Shown: piece by piece, positions 33,450-43,001 of the stretch
Layout of the letters: every line of letters begins with the position of its first letter
Numbering within the stretch: the stretch's first letter is position 1
Assembly: GCA_964412785.1 (NCBI GenBank)
Contig: CAYPQD010000015.1
Coordinates: 1 to 54,995, forward strand
Length of the DNA stretch: 54,995 nucleotides
Reading direction: 5' to 3'
DNA from: UBA5336 sp964412785
GTDB taxonomy: Bacteria > Pseudomonadota > Alphaproteobacteria > Caulobacterales > Hyphomonadaceae
The notes under the pieces: model-generated
Database searches by the model: none
What the model saw: the letters and a program-made list of their open reading frames with translations, nothing else
What the model was told of the DNA's origin: nothing
Made by a program: the position numbers and the translations under genes

Positions 33450-35030
33450 ATGACGATGAACACCACCGGCCGCCTCACCGCGCCCGCAGCTGATGCCCCC
33501 GCTGCCGCCGCCCGGCCTGCGACCGTCTCCGGCTCGCGCGGCCTGCTGCAGCACGAGCCGCTGATCTTCGAGACCGACCGCTGGGGCAAGACCGGCGTCG
33601 ACCTGCCGGTGCCCAGGGGCGCGCCCGGCCGGCTTGGCGGGCTGGAGCGGCGTCGGCCTGTCGACCTGCCTGGCCTGTCCGAGCCCCAGGCCGTGCGCCA
33701 CTATGTCCGGCTCAGCCAGCGCAATTACGCGATCGACCTCGGGCTGTTCCCGCTGGGATCGTGTACCATGAAGCACAATCCGCGCCTCAATGAGCGAATG
33801 GCGCGGCTGGCGGGCTTTGCCGACATCCACCCTCTGCAACCCCAGCAGACCGTGCAGGGTGCACTGGCGCTGATCGACGAGCTGGCGAGCTGGCTGAAGA
33901 CGCTGACCGGCATGCCCGCCGTGGCGATGAGCCCGAAGGCCGGCGCCCATGGCGAGCTGTGCGGCATGCTGGCGATCCGCAAGGCGCTGGAGGTGCGCGG
34001 CGAACTGGATCGTCGCAAGCGGGTGCTGGTGCCGGCCTCCGCCCATGGCACCAACCCGGCGACCGCCATCCAGTGCGGTTTTTCCGTGGACGAGATCGAG
34101 GCGGCGCGCGATGGCCGCGTCGACATGGCGGACCTGCGCGACAAGCTCGCCGACCCGTCCGACATTGCCGGCATCATGCTGACCAATCCGAACACCTGCG
34201 GCCTGTTCGAGCGCGACATCCGCGAGATTGCCGACCTCATCCATGCTGCAGGCGGCTATTTCTACTGCGACGGCGCCAATTTCAACGCGATCATGGGCCG
34301 GGTCCGACCCGGCGATCTTGGCATCGACGCGATGCACATCAATTTGCACAAGACCTTCTCCACCCCCCATGGCGGTGGTGGACCCGGCTCCGGACCGACG
34401 GTGCTCTCGCAGGCGCTGGCGCCGCATGCGCCTGTGCCGTTCGTCGTGAGCGACGCCGACGGCTTCCGCCTTGTCGAGGACATGACCGGGCCGGCGGAGG
34501 AGAGCTTCGGGCGGATGGTCGCCTTCCATGGCCAGATGGGCATGTTCGTGCGCGCGCTCGCCTACATGCTGAGCCATGGGGCCGACGGTCTGAAACAGGC
34601 TGGCGAGGATGCGGTGCTGAACGCCAACTACCTGCTGGCCGAACTGAAAGGGGTGATGAGCCCGGCCTTTGAAGGCTATTGCATGCATGAGGCCCTGTTC
34701 TGCGACGATTTCATGGAGGGCCAGGGTCTGGAGACCCTCGACATCGCCAAGGCGCTGATCGATGAGGGTTACCATCCCATGACGATGTATTTCCCGCTGG
34801 TGGTCGGCGGTGCCATGCTGCTGGAACCGACCGAGACCGAGAGCAAGGCGGAACTTGACCGCTTCGCCGCATCGCTGCGGGCGATTGCCGAGCGCGCCGC
34901 CGCCGGGGATCCTGCCCTGAAGGCGGCGCCGCAGCTGGCGCCCGTGCGACGTCTCGACGAGACCCGCGCCGCCCGCCGCCCGGTGCTGAAATGGTCGGCG
35001 GCGGACGCGAGGGCGGTTGCCGCCGAGTAG
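33450..35030 (+). CDS. gcvPB: Glycine dehydrogenase (decarboxylating) subunit 2
   Basis: The 526-residue beta half of the split P protein, carrying the PLP cofactor on K301 in the signature HINLHKTFSTPHGGGGPG. Other conserved parts are YAIDLGLFPLGSCTMKHNP, SPKAGAHGELCG and VPASAHGTNPATA. ATG at 33450 follows GAGGAGCGAGAC. The N-terminal 30 residues are Ala/Pro-rich and not conserved. Last gene of the operon. Confidence 0.95.
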   Translation: MTMNTTGRLTAPAADAPAAAARPATVSGSRGLLQHEPLIFETDRWGKTGVDLPVPRGAPGRLGGLERRRPVDLPGLSEPQAVRHYVRLSQRNYAIDLGLFPLGSCTMKHNPRLNERMARLAGFADIHPLQPQQTVQGALALIDELASWLKTLTGMPAVAMSPKAGAHGELCGMLAIRKALEVRGELDRRKRVLVPASAHGTNPATAIQCGFSVDEIEAARDGRVDMADLRDKLADPSDIAGIMLTNPNTCGLFERDIREIADLIHAAGGYFYCDGANFNAIMGRVRPGDLGIDAMHINLHKTFSTPHGGGGPGSGPTVLSQALAPHAPVPFVVSDADGFRLVEDMTGPAEESFGRMVAFHGQMGMFVRALAYMLSHGADGLKQAGEDAVLNANYLLAELKGVMSPAFEGYCMHEALFCDDFMEGQGLETLDIAKALIDEGYHPMTMYFPLVVGGAMLLEPTETESKAELDRFAASLRAIAERAAAGDPALKAAPQLAPVRRLDETRAARRPVLKWSAADARAVAAE

Positions 35031-35064
35031 GGCGGGCGCGCCAGACGCGGGGGTGTTGCAGGAT

Positions 35065-36279
35065 TTACCAGACCTGTGCGCGGATCGGGACGGGCTTCAG
35101 GCTCTCGCCGGGGCGGTGGAAAAAGCGCTGGCGCAGCCGCCCGAAGACCGACAGCAAAGGCGTCTCGAAGAAGCGGAAACTTAGCCAGCTGACGATCACA
35201 GTGGACAGGACGCAGGCGGCGAGGAAGACGAGATTGTCCATCGCCCCCGGCGTGCCAAGGCGCAGCAGGTTGGTGAGCTGCGGCGGCACGCCGGCCACCC
35301 GCTCGCCCAGATCAGCGAGGATGGGGAAGGCGCGCTTGACGCCATTGATGGTCAGCATGTGGCTGAGATAGAGGGCGTAGGACCAGTCGCCGAGCGCACT
35401 GAGCAGGGTGGCGGCCTTGAAGCGCCCGCTCAGCTCGAGGCCGACAAGTCCGTAGAGCAGGATCGCGGACGGGAGGCCGAACCAAACCACCCGGCCCCAT
35501 TGCAGGGTTGAGGTCAGCGAATTCTGCGGGACCGTTTCCGGGTCGGGATGGTAGACGAGGGCGAGGATGAGCAGCGTCATCCCAGCCAAGGTCATGAAGC
35601 GGGGGAAGAGGCGCCGCCCGCTGACCACGAGAAGACCGACCATGGCCCCGAGGATGAATTCCATCGTCATCGGGTAGAAGGCGAGCATGACAAGATCATT
35701 GGCAAAGGAGCCGCTGAGCCCGGCCACCGATCCGGCGATCACCGCGCCCGCCCAGCCGAACAGCAGGACGGGCAGCCAGCGCTGCGGCGCCAGCAGGAAA
35801 AGGGCAAACACCGCGTAGAAATACATCTCGTGGACCAGCGTCCAGCCAACCCCGAGGACCGGGAAATTCGGCTGTGGAAGGAGCAGGAAGGAGGCAATGA
35901 GATGTTCGCCCGCTGACTGGCCGCGATTGATCGCGTCCTCCAGGTCCAGAGGCACGCCATAGGCCGACCAGAAATAAAGCGCCATCAGGCCGGCGAACAG
36001 CCACCACAGCGGATAGATCCGGCTCGCCCGGGCGAACAGGAAGGCCGCTGCCGTCGCGGGCCCTCGGCTTGCACCACCGGCAACATAAACCATGATGAAG
36101 CCTGAGATGACGAAGAACAGGTCGACCCCGGCAAATCCATTGGCGAGGATGGTGTCAAGCAGTGCGGCTTCGGGATAGCCAAGCCCCTCGAGGGCGGCAC
36201 GCTCGATCGCCCTGATGTGGTAGATGACCACCAGAAGAGCCGCGATCCCGCGCAGGGTCTGAACGGCGTCGAGCTTCAT
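35065..36279 (-). CDS. Acyltransferase 3 family membrane protein
   Basis: A 404-residue integral membrane acyltransferase (OafA/YrhL type), with about ten helices. The N-terminus LDAVQTLRGIAALLVVIYH contains the conserved R-x10-H signature, followed by GVDLFFVISGFIMVYV. These enzymes O-acetylate or acylate exported polysaccharides, lipids or peptidoglycan. The polysaccharide genes at 38.6-42.2 kb are on the same strand upstream but separated by purH and an opposite small gene, so a shared pathway is only a suggestion. Confidence 0.92.
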   Translation of the reverse strand: MKLDAVQTLRGIAALLVVIYHIRAIERAALEGLGYPEAALLDTILANGFAGVDLFFVISGFIMVYVAGGASRGPATAAAFLFARASRIYPLWWLFAGLMALYFWSAYGVPLDLEDAINRGQSAGEHLIASFLLLPQPNFPVLGVGWTLVHEMYFYAVFALFLLAPQRWLPVLLFGWAGAVIAGSVAGLSGSFANDLVMLAFYPMTMEFILGAMVGLLVVSGRRLFPRFMTLAGMTLLILALVYHPDPETVPQNSLTSTLQWGRVVWFGLPSAILLYGLVGLELSGRFKAATLLSALGDWSYALYLSHMLTINGVKRAFPILADLGERVAGVPPQLTNLLRLGTPGAMDNLVFLAACVLSTVIVSWLSFRFFETPLLSVFGRLRQRFFHRPGESLKPVPIRAQVW

Positions 36280-36450
36280 GCGATTGCCTACTCCACCGAT
36301 GGCGCCAGCCGGTCCCGCCCGGCCTTACGTCGTCCGTCACCTGACGTCTGACCAAGGGTATAGCGCGTTGTACTGGCGCCGGAAGGCCCGTGGCACAGGA
36401 GATGCTGGACCGAGTTGGCAGGTGCAGACGCAAGGTCCATATAGGGCAGA

Positions 36451-36807
36451 ATGATTGAGCAAGAGGATCGTGACGTGGGCAAGCCCACGCGAGCAGCGGG
36501 GCTGTGGCCCCTGTCGTTTTTTCATGCCAGCATGAGGACCTTCATGCGCCAGCTGCTCGCCATGCTCGGGTTGGTGCTGATCCTTATCGGTGTGCCGCTG
36601 GCCATTATCACGCCGTTTCCGTTCGTGCCGATTGGCCTTCCGGTCGTGATCATCGGCGTGGTCCTGCTCGGGCGGAATTCGCTTTGGGGACGCGCCCTCA
36701 TGGAGCGTATCCTGCGCCACTTCCCGGGCGTTGAGCGCTTTGCCCCGAACTGGCTGATGAGACTGGTCTTCGGACGGGACAAGCATGTCCGCACATCGGA
36801 TGCCTGA
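36451..36807 (+). CDS. Small two-helix membrane protein
   Basis: 118 residues from ATG 36451 (preceded by AGGGCAGA); ATG at 36532 or 36544 is equally possible and gives 91 or 87 residues beginning MRTFMRQLL or MRQLLAMLG. Two membrane helices, LAMLGLVLILIGVPLAIITP and PIGLPVVIIGVVLL, are joined by a short proline turn, then a basic helix (RALMERILRHFPGVERF). It resembles short PGPGW-type membrane proteins of unknown function. It ends 23 bp before repeat copy C. Confidence 0.7.
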   Translation: MIEQEDRDVGKPTRAAGLWPLSFFHASMRTFMRQLLAMLGLVLILIGVPLAIITPFPFVPIGLPVVIIGVVLLGRNSLWGRALMERILRHFPGVERFAPNWLMRLVFGRDKHVRTSDA

Positions 36808-36830
36808 GCGAGCGGTCTGGCGGCGGCCTT

Positions 36831-36950
36831 CTACCATGCTGCAAGGGATCGGCACCTATCCCTTGCAGCGCGAGGGCAAGCGAGACTGCGCGTCGGCGCT
36901 CCATGCGCCGGTACCGCGGATGAGGAGCCGTCCGCGCAGAATGGTATCAG
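36831..36950 (+). repeat. Dispersed intergenic repeat, copy C
   Basis: 120 bp. The left end is degenerate (CT-ACCATGCTGCA). Then come a perfect 10-bp stem TGCAAGGGAT (36840-36849)/ATCCCTTGCA (36858-36867), GAGGGCAAGCG, and CTGCGCGT with the hairpin CGGCGC-TCCAT-GCGCCG. Next is a partly decayed third hairpin CGCGGA...TCCGCG, and the intact right end ATGGTATCAG. It lies between the small membrane protein gene (plus) and purH (minus). The purH TGA stop (36947-36949) is inside the right end. Confidence 0.86.
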
Positions 36951-38539
36951 TGCCTGAAGTGCCGCATGCCGGTAAACACCATGGCGAGGCCGGCAGCGTC
37001 GGCGGCCTCAATGACTTCGTCATCGCGGACCGACCCGCCCGGCTGGATGACGGCCGTGGCGCCGGCCTGCGCGGCCTGAAGAAGACCGTCGGAAAAAGGG
37101 AAGAAAGCGTCCGAGGCGGCGACACAGCCGCGCGTACGAGGCTCCGTCCATCCTGCCGCGCTGGCGGCGTCCTGGGCCTTCCTTGCCGCAATGCGCGCCG
37201 CGTCGATCCGGCTCATCTGGCCGGCGCCAATCCCTACGCTCGTCAGGTCGCGGGCGTAGACGATGGTGTTGGACTTCACGTGCTTGGCGACCCGCCATGC
37301 GAACAGGAGGTCTTCCAGTTCGCGCGGGTCCGGCGCCCGCCTGGTCACCGTCTTCAGGTCGGCCAGTGTCACCCGGCCCGCATCGCGGTCCTGCACGAGT
37401 AGGCCGCCGGCGATCGACCTGACGCTGCATCCGGGGGCGGCCGGGTCGGCAAGACCGCCCGTCAGGATCAGGCGAAGGTTTCTCTTTCCCGCAAACACCG
37501 CCCGCGCGGCCTCGTCGGCATCCGGAGCAATCACGACTTCTGTGAAGATCGCCGCGATCGCCTCCGCGGTCTCCCCGTCCAGCGGGCGGTTGAGGGCGAC
37601 GATCCCGCCAAAGGCAGACACCGGATCGCAGGCGAGCGCCTCGCGATAGGCTGCGAGCGATGTTTCGCCGAGCGCGACGCCGCAGGGATTGGCATGCTTG
37701 ATGATGGCGATTGCGGCGCGCTCGTCGGCCGGGAACTCGCTGACGAGTTCGAAGGCGGCATCGGTGTCGTTGAGATTGTTGTAGGACAGCGCCTTGCCCT
37801 GCACCTGTGTGCCGGTGGCAATGCCGGGGCGGGTCTCACCGGTTCGGTAGAGCGCGCCGGCCTGGTGCGGGTTCTCGCCATAGCGCAGCGTCATCGCGCG
37901 GCGGCCACCGACGGCGAACCAGTCCGGCTTCGCCTCGCCCAGCTCGCGGGCATACCAGGCCGAGATCGCCGCATCATAGGCGCTGGTGCGCGCATAGGTC
38001 TTGGCCGCCAGCCGGCGCCGCAGGCTCCGGTCCGTGGTGCCGCCACCCGCGACCATCGCCTCCAGCACGGCGTCGAGGTCGCCGGCATCGCTACAGACGG
38101 CAACGAAATCGGCATTCTTTGCCGCGGCCCGCAGCATTGCCGGCCCGCCAATGTCGATAGTCTCGATGACTGTGTCGAAGTCTCTGCCGGCCGCCACGGT
38201 CGCCTCGAAGGGATAGAGGTTGATATAGACGAGATCGATCGGTGCGATACCCTGGGCCGCGGCATCGGCGCGGTGGCTTTCAAGGTCGCGCCGGAACAGA
38301 AGGGCGCCATGGATGGCCGGGTGCAGGGTCTTGACCCGCCCGTCCATCATTTCCGGGAAACCCGTGAGGCCGGCGACATCGGAGACCGCAAGGCCCGCTT
38401 CTGTGAGAGCGCGGGCTGTGCCGCCGGTGGAGATGAGCTGGACGCCCATCTCTGCCAGCTTACGCGCGCGTTCAACGAGGCCTGCCTTGTCGGAAACCGA
38501 TAGCAGAGCGCGGGTGACGCGCACGGGATGGTCGGCCAT
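36947..38539 (-). CDS. purH: Bifunctional AICAR transformylase / IMP cyclohydrolase
   Basis: A 530-residue enzyme for the last two steps of IMP synthesis. The N-terminal MGS-like cyclohydrolase domain (about 1-200) opens RALLSVSDKAGLVERAR, followed by the AICAR transformylase domain with YGENPHQAGALYR, NPCGVA and SDAFFPFSDG. The C-terminus MRHFRH is the normal end of PurH, so the repeat lying at its stop codon has not truncated it. 89 bp separate it from the upstream wbpM-like gene. Confidence 0.96.
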   Translation of the reverse strand: MADHPVRVTRALLSVSDKAGLVERARKLAEMGVQLISTGGTARALTEAGLAVSDVAGLTGFPEMMDGRVKTLHPAIHGALLFRRDLESHRADAAAQGIAPIDLVYINLYPFEATVAAGRDFDTVIETIDIGGPAMLRAAAKNADFVAVCSDAGDLDAVLEAMVAGGGTTDRSLRRRLAAKTYARTSAYDAAISAWYARELGEAKPDWFAVGGRRAMTLRYGENPHQAGALYRTGETRPGIATGTQVQGKALSYNNLNDTDAAFELVSEFPADERAAIAIIKHANPCGVALGETSLAAYREALACDPVSAFGGIVALNRPLDGETAEAIAAIFTEVVIAPDADEAARAVFAGKRNLRLILTGGLADPAAPGCSVRSIAGGLLVQDRDAGRVTLADLKTVTRRAPDPRELEDLLFAWRVAKHVKSNTIVYARDLTSVGIGAGQMSRIDAARIAARKAQDAASAAGWTEPRTRGCVAASDAFFPFSDGLLQAAQAGATAVIQPGGSVRDDEVIEAADAAGLAMVFTGMRHFRH

Positions 38540-38628
38540 GGCCGTCTCCTTCGCCTCCTTCGAAAGCGCGAGGGCGTGGCATGCGTTGCCGGGCCGGTCA
38601 AGCGGATGCGCCCGCCCGCCGGGCAGGG

Positions 38629-40518
38629 TCAGCCCTGGGCGATGCGCAGCTTGCGGTCGGCCCGGCTGGCATAGTCCGGCACCAGCCTGCCGAGCAGGCG
38701 CAGCGCCTCTGAGCGGTCACGCTTGCTGGCGGCGTTGATGAGCTGCGCCAGCATCAGGTCGAAACTATCGTCCACTGCATTCGTGCCAATCACCCGGTAG
38801 ATGCCCTCGGCGGCGGTTTTGTCTATGTCCTCATGGGCGTAGGTCAGCTGCTCATGCAGTTTCTCACCGGGCCTGAGCCCGGTATAGACGATCTGGACGT
38901 CCTTGCCGGGGACAAGGCCGCGAAGGCGGATCATCGATTCGGCCAGTGCCTCAATGCGGATGGGGTCACCCATGTCGAGGACGTAAAGGCCGGGATCGCT
39001 GCCAGGCTGCTGCAGGGCGCCGGCTCGCAGGACGAGGCCCGCTGCCTCGTCCACGGTCATGAAATAGCGGGTGACTTCCGGGTGTGTCACGGTGACAGGG
39101 CCCTTGCGGTCGATCTGCTGGCTGAACAGGGGCACGACCGAGCCGGACGAGCCCAGCACATTACCGAACCGGACCATGGAGACGGTGATGCCGGTCTTCA
39201 CCGCCAGCCGGCACAGCGCGATTTCGGCGAGCCGCTTGGTCGCGCCCATGACATTGTCCGGATCGACGGCCTTGTCGGTAGAGATGAAGACGAAGCGTCC
39301 GGCACCGGCCTCGGCTGCCGCCTTCATGGTGTTGATGGCGCCGAGGACGTTGGTGAGGATCGCCTCGCAGACGTTTTCCTCCATCAGAGGTACGTGCTTC
39401 AGCGCTGCGGCATGAATCACGATATCAGGGGCGATTTTGCGGAAGCTCTGGTCAAGCCGGGCCGCGTCGCGGACATTGCCGAGGATCTGGTGCACGCCAA
39501 GGCCGGGATAGGCCTCGCGCAGTTCCAGGTCGATGGCATAGAGATTGTATTCCGATGCCTCGAAGATGGTGAGGCTTTCCGGACCCAGTGCCGCGCACTG
39601 GCGGGCCAGTTCGGAGCCGATGGTGCCGCCGCCGCCGGTGATCAGCACCTTGCGGTCGTTCACCAAATTGGCGATCGGCTCCAGGTCACGCCCGCGCTGT
39701 GGGCGGGACAGGAGGTCGGCAGTGCGCAGCGGCTTGACCACGCTCGCTCCTCCGGCGCCAAGCGCCATGATCTCGGCCTTGTGCAGCGCCGCGACCTCCA
39801 GGACGGGCGTCATCTGCGCATGGTCGAGCGCCTTGCCGGTGACGCAGACCCAGGGGGCCTTGCCATAGCGCAGGGTCAGTACGTCGAGGACGTTGCCGAG
39901 GTCATCGAGGTGACCCATCACCGGAACGCCGCGGATCGCGCGTCCGGGCTCGGCCTGATCGGTCTGGACAAGCCCGAGCAGGCGGACCTTCGCTCCGTCA
40001 GGCGCCTTCTGCAGCTCGCGTATGGCCTCCGCGGCGGAGGGCGCATCTCCGACCAGGATGGCGGCCGGCGCATCCTTGCGGACACGGCGAAACAGCTGGA
40101 ATGGCCGCTGGGTCGAGCGTCCGAGCGCCACCATCCGGCCGACAAACAGTGCGGTCGTCCAGATCACGAGGGCGAGGGCGAGACTGGTGCGTGGCAGGCC
40201 GACCAGCCGGTTCCATATGAACACGATCGGCAGGAAAATGAGGATCGACAGCGCCACGGCCTGCACGATCCGGATGACATCGCTTGCCCCCATGTGCCGC
40301 CAGACCTGGCGATGCACGCCGAGGAGGACGAATGACACAAGTGCCGACAGGCCGAAGATGGCCGATGCCGTGACCGCCATCCGCACCGCATCGGGCGGCG
40401 CCCCGCCTGTCGCCAGCCAGCGCAGGGCAATTGCGACCGCCATGGCCATCGTCGCGGTCATGACGTCGAAGCCGAGGGTCAGCGCCATGGCGCGGCGGGC
40501 CTGATAGGTTGGGGTCAT
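38629..40518 (-). CDS. WbpM/FlaA1/CapD-like nucleotide-sugar 4,6-dehydratase
   Basis: A 629-residue membrane-bound SDR enzyme. N-terminal helices lie within residues 10-130, then a CoA-binding-like domain (150-260), then the extended-SDR domain with glycine motif GGGGTIGS (295-302). The active site reads STDKAVDPDNVMGATK, with Met424 where classical SDRs have Tyr and Lys428 conserved. Met instead of Tyr is known in WbpM and FlaA1-type UDP-GlcNAc 4,6-dehydratases. It probably makes a precursor of a deoxy-amino sugar for surface polysaccharide, or for flagellin glycosylation (FlmA-like). Its start overlaps the upstream heparinase-like gene by 4 nt (ATGA). Confidence 0.92.
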   Translation of the reverse strand: MTPTYQARRAMALTLGFDVMTATMAMAVAIALRWLATGGAPPDAVRMAVTASAIFGLSALVSFVLLGVHRQVWRHMGASDVIRIVQAVALSILIFLPIVFIWNRLVGLPRTSLALALVIWTTALFVGRMVALGRSTQRPFQLFRRVRKDAPAAILVGDAPSAAEAIRELQKAPDGAKVRLLGLVQTDQAEPGRAIRGVPVMGHLDDLGNVLDVLTLRYGKAPWVCVTGKALDHAQMTPVLEVAALHKAEIMALGAGGASVVKPLRTADLLSRPQRGRDLEPIANLVNDRKVLITGGGGTIGSELARQCAALGPESLTIFEASEYNLYAIDLELREAYPGLGVHQILGNVRDAARLDQSFRKIAPDIVIHAAALKHVPLMEENVCEAILTNVLGAINTMKAAAEAGAGRFVFISTDKAVDPDNVMGATKRLAEIALCRLAVKTGITVSMVRFGNVLGSSGSVVPLFSQQIDRKGPVTVTHPEVTRYFMTVDEAAGLVLRAGALQQPGSDPGLYVLDMGDPIRIEALAESMIRLRGLVPGKDVQIVYTGLRPGEKLHEQLTYAHEDIDKTAAEGIYRVIGTNAVDDSFDLMLAQLINAASKRDRSEALRLLGRLVPDYASRADRKLRIAQG

Positions 40519-42239
40519 GACGCCTTATCCCTCAGAAAAGCCCACCGAACGCAATTAGGCGGGGCCGATCCGTCTCCGTTTGGATCGGCCTGCCCCGTGA
40601 CGACGATCTGGTCGGTCCGCTCCACAACGCCGCGGGCGAGATAGATCGATTTCTCTATCCGCGTGCCGGGATGGCTCGTCTTGAATCGCCACCTCGGACC
40701 GCCTTCGCATAAAATCTGGATATAGTCATTCCCCATAATCGCCGAGGCTGTGGGGTGCAGGTGGAACCGGATCTCGAAGCTGACCGGTCGGTCGTCGCTC
40801 GCCGGACCGCGTGAGACCGGGCGCACCAGGCTGTCCTCGCCGGTCAGGCGCCGTCCGTCTCCGGACATGAACAGGCGCCGGCGGTGCAGCAGGCCGAAGG
40901 CGACCTTGTAGCCGGAATGCTGTGCGTCCAGCCAGATCTCCGTGCCCTCTTCCAGCCGCTTGGCCGAGATGCCGTGCGGGCCAACGGGGTAGAGCAGGCG
41001 GGAGTCCTCATTGGTCTCGAAGCCGGCGCTGTCGCGCCCGCCGAGGACGAGGGTCGAATGGGCGCCGGTGCGACGCACCGCGGCCTGCCAGTCGAGATCG
41101 ACCTCGCGCGCATAGCCGCAGGAGGTCACCAGCCGGTGTTCGTCGTCTGCCAGTTCGAAGCCCAGCGCCCCGGCATGGGCGAAGTCACCGAACGGCGCAG
41201 GCGGCGCGGCGCCGACATCGAGGATCAGGCGAAGACCCTCGCGCTCCAGCCGCTGGAAACCCGATTTTGGCGCGAAAGCGAAGCGCCGCGGCGGCCCGTC
41301 GATCACCGCGAAGGCGGCCTGCAGCAGCTCCGGCCAGGCTTCGCCGCCATCATTGAACGGGAACAGTCCGCCGTCCTCGCAGCGCAGGAAGCCGAGCATG
41401 GCGACCATGCGCGGCAGCCATTTGTCGAAGAAGGTGGGCACCGGTTGCCGGGCGGCCTCCAGCGTTGCCTTGACGCTCGCCAGGTCGAGCAGGGTATGCA
41501 GGAGCCGGCTCGGGCTGCGGCTGACATGGCCGCCATCGGGCAGGATCTGGGCGGTGCACTCCAGGTCGAGCGCATCGAGCGCGGGTTCCAGCCTGTGCCG
41601 CTCGCCACAGATCACCGGCATCACGGCGAGCACGCAAAGGGCGCGAAAGCGCGCCTCGACGTCCGGCGTCGTCCCTATGACGGTCTCGATCTGGTTGACC
41701 TGCCGGCGCAGGACGATGGTGCGCTGCTGGCGGGCCTTCTCCTCGCCAGCCTCGAACAGAACTGCGCCGCAGCGCAGCCAGTTCCACACCCGGTCGGCAG
41801 TCGGGCCGATCCTCCAGGAAAAGCCCTCGAACTTGCCGAAATCATCGATCCAGGCATCGACGAGCGCGCGCCCGCGCTCCTGCCCGGCGGGGCCTTCGGT
41901 CATCAGGTCGGGCAGCCAGTCAAAGCGATGGATGCGGTCACGCATATGGTGCGTCGCCCCGGCCCGCGCCCAGGGCCGCTCGCCGACGCCGAGTTCGAAC
42001 CGGTCAAGCCCGATGCGCCAGACATTGTCGATCAGCGCCCGTCCGCGCAGGAGGTCCGGCGGCGTCACGGGGCGGAACAGGGTCCAGTCCAACACCGGGT
42101 TGGCCAGGGCCAGTTTCAGCCATTGCGGCGCGCTTGAGCGGGCCGGCTCGCCAAGACCGCCGCGAAAGCGCTTCCACAGATTGGTGTCTTCCTCCGGCGT
42201 TCGCGTGCGGCGCGGCACTTTCTGCGTCCGGGCGCTCAT
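40515..42239 (-). CDS. Heparinase II/III family protein
   Basis: A 574-residue protein of the heparinase II/III-like family: an N-terminal alpha/alpha toroid (about 50-320) and a C-terminal beta-sandwich (about 340-574) with the family stretch WQAAVRRTGAHSTLVL. The family includes polysaccharide lyases acting on uronic-acid polymers, but many alphaproteobacterial members are uncharacterised. No signal peptide is visible. ATG at 42239 starts MSARTQKVPRR, 19 nt after rpe. Its stop overlaps the next start (ATGA), so it is translated together with the wbpM-like gene. Confidence 0.9.
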   Translation of the reverse strand: MSARTQKVPRRTRTPEEDTNLWKRFRGGLGEPARSSAPQWLKLALANPVLDWTLFRPVTPPDLLRGRALIDNVWRIGLDRFELGVGERPWARAGATHHMRDRIHRFDWLPDLMTEGPAGQERGRALVDAWIDDFGKFEGFSWRIGPTADRVWNWLRCGAVLFEAGEEKARQQRTIVLRRQVNQIETVIGTTPDVEARFRALCVLAVMPVICGERHRLEPALDALDLECTAQILPDGGHVSRSPSRLLHTLLDLASVKATLEAARQPVPTFFDKWLPRMVAMLGFLRCEDGGLFPFNDGGEAWPELLQAAFAVIDGPPRRFAFAPKSGFQRLEREGLRLILDVGAAPPAPFGDFAHAGALGFELADDEHRLVTSCGYAREVDLDWQAAVRRTGAHSTLVLGGRDSAGFETNEDSRLLYPVGPHGISAKRLEEGTEIWLDAQHSGYKVAFGLLHRRRLFMSGDGRRLTGEDSLVRPVSRGPASDDRPVSFEIRFHLHPTASAIMGNDYIQILCEGGPRWRFKTSHPGTRIEKSIYLARGVVERTDQIVVTGQADPNGDGSAPPNCVRWAFLRDKAS

Positions 42240-42258
42240 CGCTTCGTCGCCCTCCCGC

Positions 42259-42927
42259 TCAGGCCCGCAGGCCGGGACGCAGGGCGGCGATGTTGCCGGC
42301 ATAGGCGCCGGCGCCGCCGCGGAACACGGCAGACCCGGCGACCAGCGCGCTCGCCCCGGCGCGGACAATTTGCGCAGCCGTTTCAGGATTGATGCCGCCA
42401 TCCACCTCAAGGATGATGTTGCGACCGGTCGCGTCGATCAGCGTGCGCAGGCGCTCGATCTTCGCGACCTGGCTGGTCAGGAAACGCTGGCCGCCAAACC
42501 CGGGATTGACCGACATCACCAGGATGAGGTCGACGAGGTCGAGCACCGGCTCGACCGCACTTGCCGGGGTTGCCGGATTGAGGGCGACGCCTGCGAGCAC
42601 GCCGGCCGCCTTGATCGTCTGAAGGGTTCGGTGCAGGTGCGGGCCGGCTTCGGGGTGGACTGTGAGAATGTTTGCGCCGGCCTCAATGAAGGCCGGGATG
42701 AACGGATCGGGCCGTTCCATCATCAGGTGGACATCAAAAGGCTTGTCCGAATGGGGACGCAGGCTGGCAATGACCGGCGGGCCGATCGTAAGGTTCGGCA
42801 CGAAGTGGCCATCCATCACGTCGACATGGATCATGTCCGCCCCGGCCGCGTCGATGGCGGCGATTTCCTCGCCAAGGCGCGCGAAGTCGGCAGACAGAAT
42901 GGACGGCGCGACGAGGACCGGGGTCAT
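42259..42927 (-). CDS. rpe: Ribulose-phosphate 3-epimerase
   Basis: A 222-residue TIM-barrel epimerase interconverting ribulose 5-phosphate and xylulose 5-phosphate. Conserved APSILSADFARL, HVDVMDGHFVPN, HLMMERPD, VMSVNPGFGGQ and VDGGI are all present. ATG at 42927 (MTPVLVAPS) is preferred over 42945. First gene of the rpe-heparinase-wbpM-like group. Confidence 0.96.
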   Translation of the reverse strand: MTPVLVAPSILSADFARLGEEIAAIDAAGADMIHVDVMDGHFVPNLTIGPPVIASLRPHSDKPFDVHLMMERPDPFIPAFIEAGANILTVHPEAGPHLHRTLQTIKAAGVLAGVALNPATPASAVEPVLDLVDLILVMSVNPGFGGQRFLTSQVAKIERLRTLIDATGRNIILEVDGGINPETAAQIVRAGASALVAGSAVFRGGAGAYAGNIAALRPGLRA

Positions 42928-42945
42928 GCGCTCCCTTAAGAGCAA

Positions 42946-42974
42946 ACCGCCGCCTGCACAAGACAGGCGGCGGT
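42946..42974 (-). terminator. Terminator after the glycine-zipper lipoprotein gene
   Basis: A perfect 11-bp stem ACCGCCGCCTG (42946-42956)/CAGGCGGCGGT (42964-42974) with a 7-nt loop. On the minus strand it is followed by TTTGCTCTT. It separates the lipoprotein gene from rpe. Confidence 0.65.
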
Positions 42975-43001
42975 CATTGATCCCGGGAAGAGAGGGTACG
43001 A

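Noticed and set aside
31538..33589. 683-aa open frame on the minus strand
   Set aside because: Antisense to gcvPA and the cupin.
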